Assembly: GCA_021296475.1 (NCBI GenBank)
Contig: JAGWAJ010000007.1
Coordinates: forward strand, 1,868 to 46,616
Direction: 5' to 3'
DNA length: 44,749 bases
Source: Acidobacteriota bacterium
GTDB taxonomy: Bacteria > Acidobacteriota > Vicinamibacteria > Vicinamibacterales > UBA8438
Positions 28,500-35,849 of the stretch are shown here, piece after piece. The notes beneath the pieces are model-generated. The model saw only the letters and a list, made by a program, of their open reading frames with translations. It had not been told where the DNA came from and searched no databases. Both the position numbers and the translations under genes were made by a program. Positions within the stretch are counted from its first letter, which is position 1, and each line of letters opens with the position of its first letter.

Positions 28500-29531
28500 T
28501 CAGCCCGCGAACGCACGGCATCGTGGAACGCCGGCCGGACCGCGAGGATCCTGTCGTTGGCGCGCGTCGGGTGGACGCGGTTGGTGAGCAGCGCGACGTA
28601 GGTCCCCGCCCGCGGGTCCAACCAGAGCGACGTGCCGGTGAATCCGGTGTGGCCGACCGCCTCGGGAGACATGCGCGTACCGCACGAGGAGGTGGGCAGC
28701 ATCGTGTCCCACCCGAGCGCCCGCGAGCTCCCGGGCACCCGGGCGGATGAGGGTCGTCGGTGCGACCAGCGGGTCGTCGGGGTGCCCTCCCCGCAGGATG
28801 TCGCGGGCGAACGCGCCGACCGCGCGAACGCTGCCGAAGAGGCCGGCGTGCCCGGCGACTCCGCCGAGCGCCCAGGCGTTCTCGTCGTGCACTTCGCCCC
28901 GCGCGAGGCGCCCGCGCCAGGCGTCGAATTCCGTCGGTGCGGTCCGGCGGCGCCAGTCGGCGGGTGGCAGGAAACGGAGATCGCCCCAGTCTCTCTCCTC
29001 GCCGAGCGCCCGGAACTGGCGGTCCAGCGGACGTCCCCCATTGCTGTCGGCGAGGATGAAGCCGAGCAGCATGAAGCCAAGGTCGCTGTACAGGGCCCGG
29101 GTGCGGGGGGGGCACTCCAGCGGAAGCGTGCAGATAGCGTGCTCGAACTCGGCGCGGCCCCGATGATCGCGGTAGAAGGGCAGGTGAGCGGTCAAGCCGG
29201 CCGAGTGGGTCAGGAGGTCCTCGATCGTGACGGCGTCGCGGTCGCTTCCGCGCCACGCGGGGAGCCAGCGGCGCACGCGGTCGGCGAGGCCGATCCGCCC
29301 CTCGTCGACCGCGCGCATGACCAGCGTCGTGGTGGCGATGACCTTGGTCAGGGATGCGAGATCGAACACCGTATCGACCGTAGCTTCGTCCCCGATCTCG
29401 GGGTCGAGACAGCCGTAGGCAGCCGTCCACACGATGCCGTCGCGCGTTCCCACCTCCGCGGTCGCGGCCGGGAAGGCGCCGTCAGCCACGCCCGCGGACA
29501 GGATGTCGCCCGCGCGGGTCAGGTCAGGCAT
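28500..29531 (-). pseudogene. Serine hydrolase (class C beta-lactamase-like), interrupted by a frameshift
   Basis: The N-terminal part is in one frame: S-L-T-K (S60, K63), D-L-L-T-H-S-A-G-L, Y-S-D-L-G-F in place of Y-x-N, and G-V-A-G-H-A-G-L-F. The conserved C-terminal part is in another frame: S-S-R-A-L-G-W-D-T, then G-H-T-G-F-T-G-T-S-L-W. The switch lies near 28740, in a run of three C's on the minus strand; removing one base there joins the two parts seamlessly. The second frame stays open to 28310, into the convergent pseudopilin gene, so the natural stop is also unclear. Homologues act on cell-wall or ester substrates and are often next to murQ. Here the ATG overlaps the murQ stop by eight bases (translational coupling). 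It is either a pseudogene or a sequencing indel. Confidence 0.8.
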
Positions 29532-30492
29532 GCGATCCGGGCCGCCCCTGCCGGCCGCGGAGCATCTCTCGCAGGCGCGGCTCCACGTCGCGGCCCAGAG
29601 CGGACCGGACGACGTTGTCGGATCGTCGGAGCCGGGCGAGTGCGGCCGGGTAGCTGTCTCCGGTGGCGTGCATCACGATCGCCGCCTTGACGTTCCATCG
29701 GGCCCGGCGCAGCAGGTCTTCCGGATCGTCGCCCTCGAGCCCGGTGACGATGGCGATGATCCGGCGCGCACGGTACCGCGCCTTCTCGTTGTTGGCCTTC
29801 ACGTCGACCATCAGGTTGCCGTAGGTCTTGCCGATGTGCACCATGGAGATGGTGGTCAGCATGTTGAGCACCATCTTGGTGGCGGTCCCCGCCTTGAGCC
29901 GGGTCGAGCCGGCGATTACCTCGGGTCCTACGGCGGGGGCGATGACGACGTCGACGAACGTCTGGAGCTCCGTTCCGGGCCAACAGGTCACGAACACGAC
30001 CTTGGCCCCGCCGCGGCGCGCGCGCGTCAGCGCCCCGCGCACGAAGCGGGTCATCCCGCTGGCGGACACGCCGATGAGGACGTCCCTGCGCGTCGGCCGG
30101 AGGCGGGCGACGGCGCGGCTGCCTTCCTCGTAACGGTCTTCCACGCCCTCCTTCGGCTCGAAGAAGGCGGTCCGGCCGCCCGGCATGATCGCCTGCACCT
30201 GCTTCGGCGGCGTGCTGAAGGTGGTGATCATCTCCGCGGCCTCGAGCACGCCGAGGCGGCCGCTGGTGCCTGCTCCCACGAGGATCACCCGGCCGCCCCG
30301 CCGCAGCGCGCCGGTCAGCAGCTCGACGGCTGTGGCTATCCGCGACCGCTCGCGCTGTACCGCGGCAACGACCTTGCGGTCCTCGCCGAGCATGAGGCCG
30401 ACCAGATCCTCCGTCGACGCCCGATCCATCGTGAGCGTGGCGGGGTTGATCGCCTCCGTGGGGAGGTCCTTCCATTTCGATGGCGTCGACAT
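29524..30492 (-). CDS. murQ: N-acetylmuramic acid 6-phosphate etherase
   Basis: MurQ cleaves the lactyl ether of MurNAc-6-phosphate to give GlcNAc-6-phosphate and lactate, a step in peptidoglycan recycling. The 322-residue SIS-domain protein has T-E-A-I-N-P-A-T near the N-terminus, V-G-A-G-T-S-G-R-L-G-V-L-E-A-A-E (with the catalytic glutamate region), I-G-V-S-A-S-G-M-T and S-T-R-L-K-A-G-T-A-T-K-M-V-L-N-M-L. The ATG at 30492 gives the standard length; an in-frame extension to 30588 is not family-like and runs through the promoter on the other strand. Confidence 0.95.
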   Translation of the reverse strand: MSTPSKWKDLPTEAINPATLTMDRASTEDLVGLMLGEDRKVVAAVQRERSRIATAVELLTGALRRGGRVILVGAGTSGRLGVLEAAEMITTFSTPPKQVQAIMPGGRTAFFEPKEGVEDRYEEGSRAVARLRPTRRDVLIGVSASGMTRFVRGALTRARRGGAKVVFVTCWPGTELQTFVDVVIAPAVGPEVIAGSTRLKAGTATKMVLNMLTTISMVHIGKTYGNLMVDVKANNEKARYRARRIIAIVTGLEGDDPEDLLRRARWNVKAAIVMHATGDSYPAALARLRRSDNVVRSALGRDVEPRLREMLRGRQGRPGSHA

Positions 30493-30540
30493 GTGCCTTC
30501 GGCTCGAATCCCGTTCCCGCACCACGCCTCCGCGGGCCGT

Positions 30541-30570
30541 TTGACTTGGTTCGAACGCGCAATATATAAC
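30541..30570 (+). promoter_or_regulatory. hom: Promoter upstream of the hom leader
   Basis: TTGACT (30541-30546) is followed by the AT-rich TATATAAC (30563-30570). TATATA is at 16-base spacing and TATAAC at 18. This is the best sigma70-type promoter I see in the window, and it stands out from the GC-rich surroundings. Transcription would start around 30576 and run towards the terminator at 30717 and hom. Confidence 0.65.
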
Positions 30571-30575
30571 TATTC

Positions 30576-30754
30576 CTACTGCGTACACGCGTTTCGGGCC
30601 GATCGCTGAGGCAGCGCAGGGCGGTCACCCGTCGCCTGGTCACGATGCGTCGGTCGGCGCGTCCGACCCTGGCCGGAGGCGGGTGCAGTAGCTGGCGCGA
30701 GTCGAGCGACTCTCACGGGCCATCATCTGCCGGCGGATGATGGCCCTTTTCTTT
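30576..30754 (+). ncRNA. Structured leader or small RNA upstream of hom
   Basis: Between the promoter and the intrinsic terminator is about 140 bases without a convincing gene. It holds successive hairpins: CGCTG-AGG-CAGCG (30604-30616), GGTCGG-CGCGT-CCGACC (30652-30668) and GAGTC-GAGC-GACTC (30699-30712), directly followed by the terminator stem. A 31-codon frame from ATG 30644 lacks a run of regulatory (Thr/Ile/Lys) codons, so classical peptide attenuation is not obvious. No SAM, cobalamin, glycine, lysine or T-box signature was recognised. It is either an attenuating leader of the hom operon or a free sRNA of about 175 bases. Confidence 0.5.
30717..30754 (+). terminator. Perfect intrinsic terminator in front of hom
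   Basis: GGGCCATCATC (30717-30727) pairs perfectly with GATGATGGCCC (30736-30746) around an eight-base loop and is followed by TTTTCTTT (30747-30754). It is the only hairpin with a proper T-tract that I found in the window. It acts on plus-strand transcripts and ends 25 bases before the hom start, with no plus-strand gene upstream. That position is typical of an attenuator. Confidence 0.85.
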
Positions 30755-30779
30755 GAGATCCGGGATCGGGACACAGGTC

Positions 30780-32051
30780 TTGCTCAAGGTCGCGCTCGTC
30801 GGGTTCGGCACGGTCGGGCAGTCGGTGGCGCGCATTCTGTGCACGCGAACCTCCGCCGGGCTGGCGCTCACCCACATCGCCAATCGCCGCGTCGAGCGGA
30901 AGCGCGTCGACTGGGTGCCGGCGGACGTGGTCTGGACGGACGACTTCGAGCGGGTCGTGAGCTCCGATGCCGACGTGGTGGTCGAGCTCATCGGCGGCGT
31001 CGATCCGGCCGCCGGCTGGATCCGGCGCGCGCTCGAGGCCGGCAAGTCGGTCGTCACCGCGAACAAGCAGGTCATCGCACAGTGTGGGGATGGGCTGTTG
31101 GCCCTGGCCGGCGAGCGGCGGCGTCACCTGCTGTTCGAGGCCGCGGTGGCCGGAGGCATTCCCGCGATCCGAGGTCTGCGGGAAGGGCTCGCCGGTGACC
31201 GCCTCGTCCGGGTCGAGGGCGTTCTGAACGGCACCTGCAACTACATCCTGACGCGCATGGCCGACGCGCAGGTGTCGTTCTCGGCGGGGCTCGCCGAGGC
31301 GCAGAAGCTCGGGTATGCCGAGGCGGATCCGAGCGCAGACCTCGATGGCGCGGACGCGCGCGCCAAGCTCGCGATCCTCTCCCTGGTGGGGCTGCGGCGG
31401 CGGATCGACGTCGAGGCGGTCCCGCTCGCCTCGATTCGCGCGATCGACCCGATCGATTTCGCCTATGCGAGACGTCTGGGATGCACCATTCGGCAGGTGG
31501 CGCGCGCGGAGTTGCTCGCGGACGAGCGGCGCGTGCTCGCGTTCGTGCGTCCCGCTCTGGTGCCGCTCAGCTCCAACCTCGCCCGGATCGAAGGGAACCA
31601 GAACGTCGTGGTCGTCGAGGGGGCGTTCGGTGGCGAGGCGTCGTTCTCGGGAGCCGGGGCGGGAGGCGGCCCGACGGCCGTCTCGGTCGTCTCGGACCTG
31701 GAAGCGATCGCGAGGGCAGGCGCGGACGGGCACGCAGGATGGCCGGCGGCGCCTGCCGCGGACGGGGTCGAGCGCGAGTTCGAAGCGCCGCACTATGCCC
31801 GCTTCATCGTGGCCGATCGGCCCGGGATCATCGCGTCCGTCGCGGAGGTCTTCTCGCGCCACGGCGTCAACGTCGACGCCGTGCTGCAGGAGCCCGGTTG
31901 GTCGAAGGCGGAACTGCCGTTCGTCGTCACGCTCGAGCGGTGCAGCTCCGCCGTCGTGAACGAGGCGCTCGCCGAGATCGGGTCGTTCGACTTCCACGTG
32001 CGGCGTCCCGTCTGGGTGCCGATCCTGGCCAGCGAGGGCGGCCGCTCATGA
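30780..32051 (+). CDS. hom: Homoserine dehydrogenase
   Basis: This enzyme reduces aspartate semialdehyde to homoserine, the branch towards threonine and methionine. The 423 residues begin with L-K-V-A-L-V-G-F-G-T-V-G-Q (NAD(P)-binding loop at 8-13). T-A-N-K-Q, the F-E-A-A-V-A-G-G-I-P segment, N-G-T-C-N-Y-I-L-T and A-D-P-S-A-D-L-D-G-x-D-A (substrate binding) follow. A C-terminal ACT domain (about 335-405, H-Y-A-R-F-I-V-A-D-R-P-G-I-I) suggests allosteric control. The TTG at 30780 was chosen to match the family N-terminus; a TTG at 30753 lies in the terminator T-tract. A Shine-Dalgarno sequence is weak or absent for both. Confidence 0.93.
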   Translation: MLKVALVGFGTVGQSVARILCTRTSAGLALTHIANRRVERKRVDWVPADVVWTDDFERVVSSDADVVVELIGGVDPAAGWIRRALEAGKSVVTANKQVIAQCGDGLLALAGERRRHLLFEAAVAGGIPAIRGLREGLAGDRLVRVEGVLNGTCNYILTRMADAQVSFSAGLAEAQKLGYAEADPSADLDGADARAKLAILSLVGLRRRIDVEAVPLASIRAIDPIDFAYARRLGCTIRQVARAELLADERRVLAFVRPALVPLSSNLARIEGNQNVVVVEGAFGGEASFSGAGAGGGPTAVSVVSDLEAIARAGADGHAGWPAAPAADGVEREFEAPHYARFIVADRPGIIASVAEVFSRHGVNVDAVLQEPGWSKAELPFVVTLERCSSAVVNEALAEIGSFDFHVRRPVWVPILASEGGRS

Positions 32052-33304
32052 GCTACGTAACCGGTCTGCAGTGCTCCGTCTGTCATGCGCCGTTTCCGCC
32101 CCGCGCACTGTACGTCTGCGACCAGTGCCTCGGACCGCTCGAGGTCACCTACGACCGGGACCGCATCCACCGGACGCTCACGCGCGAGCTCATCGCGTCG
32201 CGGCCGCCGAGCCTGTGGCGCTATCGCGAGCTGCTGCCGATCGACGGCGACCCTCGGACCGGCCTCGAATCGGGCTTCACGCCGTTGCTGCGCGCCGATC
32301 GACTCGCGGCGGAGCTCGGACTTCGCGAGCTGTGGGTGAAGGACGATTCCGTCAATCACCCGACGCTGTCGTACAAGGACCGGGTGGTTCCGGTCGCGGC
32401 GACCCGCGCGGTCGAGCTCGGCTTCCGGGTGTTCGGCTGCGCCTCGACGGGCAACCTGGCGAACAGCGTTGCCGCCCACGCGTCGCGGCTCGGGCTGGCC
32501 TCTTATGTCTTCATCCCCCGCTCGCTCGAGCCCGGCAAGATCCGCGCTTCGGCGGTGCTCGGCTCCGAGGTGGTCGCCATCGACGGGACCTACGACGACG
32601 TCAACCGCCTCTGCACGCAGGTCGGGGACCGGTACGGCTGGGGATTCGCCAACATCAATCTGCGCAGCTACTACGCCGAAGGGGCCAAGACCTGCGGGTT
32701 CGAGATCGTCGAGCAGCTCGGCTGGCGCTTCCCGCGGCACGTCGTCTCGCCGGTCGCCGGCGGGACCCTCCTGCCCCGAATCGGACGCGGCTTCGGCGAG
32801 CTGCGAGACGCCGGCCTCGTCGACGGGGAGTTGCCGCGCATCCACGCGGCGCAGGCCGCCGGCTGCGCGCCGGTCATCCATGCGCTCGAAGCAGGCCTCG
32901 ATCATCCGGAGCCCGTGCGGCCGGACACCCTTGCCAAGTCGATCGCGATCGGCAATCCGGCGGACGGCTATCACGTGCTCCGGACGGTGCGCGAGACCGG
33001 CGGCTCGGGCGCGGCGGCGACGGACGAGGAGATCCTGGACGGCATCCGCCTGCTGGCCCGCACGGAGGGCGTCTTCACGGAGCCGGCGGGCGGGACGACG
33101 ATCGCGGTCACGCGGAAGCTCGTGCGGGACGGCGTCATCGACGCCGACGAGCCGACGGTGATCTGCATCACCGGTAACGGATACAAGACGTCGGAAGCGA
33201 TCGCCGACACGCTCCCCTCGCCGGCGCAGCTCGGGCGCTCCCTGTCGGAGGTCGATGCGTTCGTGGCGGAACGGGATCGGCGCCACCGGGAGGCGGGCGC
33301 CTGA
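32048..33304 (+). CDS. thrC: Threonine synthase
   Basis: This enzyme is PLP-dependent and converts O-phosphohomoserine to threonine. The 418 residues start with a small zinc-ribbon-like module (C9-x-x-C12 and C24-x-x-C27), as in archaeal and many bacterial ThrC. The PLP lysine is in S-Y-K-D-R (K110), and C-A-S-T-G-N-L-A-N-S binds phosphate. V-A-G-G-T-L-L and I-T-G-N-G-Y-K are further family motifs. It overlaps hom by four bases (ATGA). No homoserine kinase gene is seen in this operon. Confidence 0.94.
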   Translation: MSYVTGLQCSVCHAPFPPRALYVCDQCLGPLEVTYDRDRIHRTLTRELIASRPPSLWRYRELLPIDGDPRTGLESGFTPLLRADRLAAELGLRELWVKDDSVNHPTLSYKDRVVPVAATRAVELGFRVFGCASTGNLANSVAAHASRLGLASYVFIPRSLEPGKIRASAVLGSEVVAIDGTYDDVNRLCTQVGDRYGWGFANINLRSYYAEGAKTCGFEIVEQLGWRFPRHVVSPVAGGTLLPRIGRGFGELRDAGLVDGELPRIHAAQAAGCAPVIHALEAGLDHPEPVRPDTLAKSIAIGNPADGYHVLRTVRETGGSGAAATDEEILDGIRLLARTEGVFTEPAGGTTIAVTRKLVRDGVIDADEPTVICITGNGYKTSEAIADTLPSPAQLGRSLSEVDAFVAERDRRHREAGA

Positions 33305-33305
33305 G

Positions 33306-34592
33306 ATGACCACCTCCGGCCTCGGCGTCGAGACGCTTCCGGAGTTCAGCGAGGTCGTCGAAGCCGAGGGGCACCTCGTCGACTCGCAACTGCTGAACGC
33401 CATCTTCGACAAGGTCATCGAACGCCGCGCGACGTTCGAGGTGCTGCGGTTCGACATCGGACGCACCAACGACGAGTTCTCCCGGCTGACGTTGCGGGTC
33501 GCGGCCCCGGACGGACGCCGCCTGCAGCGGCTGCTCGAGGATCTGGTCCCGCTCGGCTGCCACGTCGTCTCGGCGCAGGAGGTGCTGCTGAAGCCCGCCG
33601 ACGGAGCGGCGTGCGTGCCGGACGACTTCTACTCGACCACGAATCACCGCACCTACGTGCGCCACGGCGGGCGCTGGGCGGAGGTCGGCCGGCAGCGCAT
33701 GGATGCGGTGATCGTGGTGACCGCCGAGGGAGCAGTCTGCCGCAAGCTGCGCGATGTCCGATCCGGCGACCAGGTCGTGTGCGGCGTCGAGGGCATCCGC
33801 GTCTCCCCGGAGTTCCGCGAGCGCGACCGTCTCGGCTTCGCGTTCATGACGAACGACGTGTCGACCGAGCGCCGCGTCGAGGTCAGCGTGCGCAAGGTCC
33901 TCGCGATGATGCGCGAGGTGAAGGCGGCGGGAGGTCGGATCGTGTTCGTCGCGGGTCCGGTGGTGGTCCACAGCGGCGGCGGCGAGTACTTCGCCGATCT
34001 CATCCGGCGGGGCTTCGTCGACGCGCTGCTGGCCGGTAACGCCCTGGCGGTGCACGATGTCGAGCGCGCCCTGTTCGGCACGTCGCTCGGCATCGATCTC
34101 GACGCCGGGGTCGCGGTGGCGGAGGGGCACCGCAACCACATGCGGGCCATCAACGCGATCAACCGCGCCGGGGGGCTGCGCGCCGCCGTGGCCGCCGGAG
34201 TGATCCGGTCGGGAATCATGTACGAGGCGATCCGCCACGGCGTCGACTTCGTGCTCGCGGGGAGCATCCGGGACGACGGACCGTTGCCGGACACGGAGAT
34301 GGACCTGCTGGTGGCGCAGGAGCGCTACGCGGCCGCCCTCCAGGACGCCCGCATGGTGGTGATGCTCTCGACCATGCTGCACAGCATCGGGGTCGGGAAC
34401 ATGCTGCCCTCGTCGGTGCGCGTCGTCTGCGTCGACATCAATCCCGCCGTGGTGACGAAGCTGGCGGATCGCGGCTCGTCGCAGACGGCCGGTATCGTCA
34501 CCGACGTCGGCCTCTTCCTGCACCAGATCAACGTGCAGCTCGGCCGCGAGGCGGCCGGACCGCGGCCCGCGCCGGCCGGAGCGGAGCGATGA
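33306..34592 (+). CDS. TIGR00300 / LOR-SDH family protein (possible ornithine cyclodeaminase or arginine-related enzyme)
   Basis: This 428-residue protein has the LOR/SDH conserved region first (about 10-110, E-G-H-L-V-D-S...N-A-I-F-D-K). A Rossmann-type C-terminal domain follows, with V-F-V-A-G-P-V-V-V-H-S-G-G-G, L-L-A-G-N-A-L-A-V-H-D-V-E and D-I-N-P-A-V-V-T-K-L. Relatives include the C-terminal part of cyanobacterial AgrE and archaeal ornithine cyclodeaminases. The family was first annotated after lysine-oxoglutarate reductase/saccharopine dehydrogenase. Its position one base after thrC and overlapping lysC by four bases puts it inside an aspartate-family operon. The reaction here is unknown. 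Confidence 0.8.
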   Translation: MTTSGLGVETLPEFSEVVEAEGHLVDSQLLNAIFDKVIERRATFEVLRFDIGRTNDEFSRLTLRVAAPDGRRLQRLLEDLVPLGCHVVSAQEVLLKPADGAACVPDDFYSTTNHRTYVRHGGRWAEVGRQRMDAVIVVTAEGAVCRKLRDVRSGDQVVCGVEGIRVSPEFRERDRLGFAFMTNDVSTERRVEVSVRKVLAMMREVKAAGGRIVFVAGPVVVHSGGGEYFADLIRRGFVDALLAGNALAVHDVERALFGTSLGIDLDAGVAVAEGHRNHMRAINAINRAGGLRAAVAAGVIRSGIMYEAIRHGVDFVLAGSIRDDGPLPDTEMDLLVAQERYAAALQDARMVVMLSTMLHSIGVGNMLPSSVRVVCVDINPAVVTKLADRGSSQTAGIVTDVGLFLHQINVQLGREAAGPRPAPAGAER

Positions 34593-35845
34593 GCGCCGGG
34601 AACCGCGCCATCGCCGTGCAGAAGTACGGCGGGACCTCCGTGGCCACGCCGGAGCGGATTCGAGCGATCGCCGATCGCGTCGCGGCGTGCCTGCCGGACA
34701 ACCCGCGCCTCGTCGTCGTGCTCTCGGCCATGGGGAAGACGACCGACGGTCTCGTGGCGCTTGCCCACGAGGTGGCCGCCCGGCCGCAGGGTCGGGAGAT
34801 GGACCTGCTCCTGGCTACCGGCGAGCAGGTGTCGGTGTCGCTGCTCGGCCTCGCGCTGCAGGACAAGGGGGTCGCGGCGATCTCGCTGACCGCCGGCCAG
34901 TGCGGGATTCGCACGGACGCCGCCTTCAACATCGCGCGCATCGAATCCATCGACACGCGGCGGATCCTGGGCGAGCTCGACCGGCGGCGGGTGGCGATCA
35001 TCACCGGCTTCCAGGGCGTGACGGACGAGCACGAGGTGACGACGCTCGGACGGGGAGGGAGCGACATCACCGGCGCCGCGGTCGCCGCCGCGCTCTCGGC
35101 GCAGGTCTGCGAGATCTGCACGGACGTCGACGGGGTGCTGTCGGCCGATCCGAACCTCGTTCCCCATGCGCGACGGTGGCCGGCCATCAGCTACGAGGAA
35201 GCGATCGAGATGGCCTCGAGCGGCGCGAAGGTGCTGCACCCGCGGGCCGCAGAGGTCTGCATGGCGTACGGCATTCCCATTCACGTGCGATCCAGCTTCC
35301 ATACGCGCGACGGGACGTGGATTGTCGGGAGCGAGAACATGGTGATGGAGCAGGCGGCGGTCGTGGGCGTCAGCAGCGACAAGAAGATCGCGAAGGTGAC
35401 CTTGCTCGACGTTCCGGACCGGCCCGGCATGGCGGCCCACGTGTTCCAGGATCTGGCCGCCGACGACATCAGCGTCCGGCTGATCATTCAGAGTGCCAGC
35501 TCGGAGGGGCGGGGGCGGATCACGTTCGTGCTCGACGCCGAGTACGCCGGGGGAGCCGAGAAGCTCATCGCCCGCTGGAAGGCGGACGGGGTGGCGGCCG
35601 AGGGATTGATCGAGCGCGAGGTCGCCAAGATCTCGATCGTCGGGTCGCGGCTCGCCTCGACGCCCGGGCTGGCCGCCCGGATGTTCTCGGTGCTGGCGCG
35701 CGAGGGCATCAACATCGACTGCATCAGCTCCTCGGAGATGAAGGTGGCCTGCGTCATCGGGGCCGAGCACGTCGACCGCGCCGTGCGCGCCGTGCACGAC
35801 GAGTTCTTCCCACCCACCGACGCGGCGGTCCCTTCCGGAACCTGA
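34589..35845 (+). CDS. lysC: Aspartate kinase
   Basis: Aspartate kinase catalyses the first step of the aspartate pathway. The 418 residues include K-Y-G-G-T-S at 12-17, the catalytic T-G-E-Q-V-S segment, G-R-G-G-S-D, and T-D-V-D-G-V-L-S-A-D-P. Two C-terminal ACT domains (about 265-410; V-P-D-R-P-G-M-A and E-G-I-N-I-D-C-I-S-S-S-E-M-K) are typical of feedback-inhibited enzymes. It starts with an ATGA overlap on the preceding gene. Confidence 0.96.
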   Translation: MSAGNRAIAVQKYGGTSVATPERIRAIADRVAACLPDNPRLVVVLSAMGKTTDGLVALAHEVAARPQGREMDLLLATGEQVSVSLLGLALQDKGVAAISLTAGQCGIRTDAAFNIARIESIDTRRILGELDRRRVAIITGFQGVTDEHEVTTLGRGGSDITGAAVAAALSAQVCEICTDVDGVLSADPNLVPHARRWPAISYEEAIEMASSGAKVLHPRAAEVCMAYGIPIHVRSSFHTRDGTWIVGSENMVMEQAAVVGVSSDKKIAKVTLLDVPDRPGMAAHVFQDLAADDISVRLIIQSASSEGRGRITFVLDAEYAGGAEKLIARWKADGVAAEGLIEREVAKISIVGSRLASTPGLAARMFSVLAREGINIDCISSSEMKVACVIGAEHVDRAVRAVHDEFFPPTDAAVPSGT

Positions 35846-35849
35846 CGGG

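Noticed and set aside
30547-30560. tRNA-like GGTTCGAA in the hom promoter region
   Set aside because: The flanking bases do not form a T-arm, and no anticodon arm or acceptor stem can be drawn on either strand. The sequence lies in a promoter spacer.
30644-30739. Leader peptide controlling hom by attenuation
   Set aside because: The 31-codon frame has a single Thr codon and no cluster of regulatory codons, and it runs through the terminator loop; possible but unsupported.
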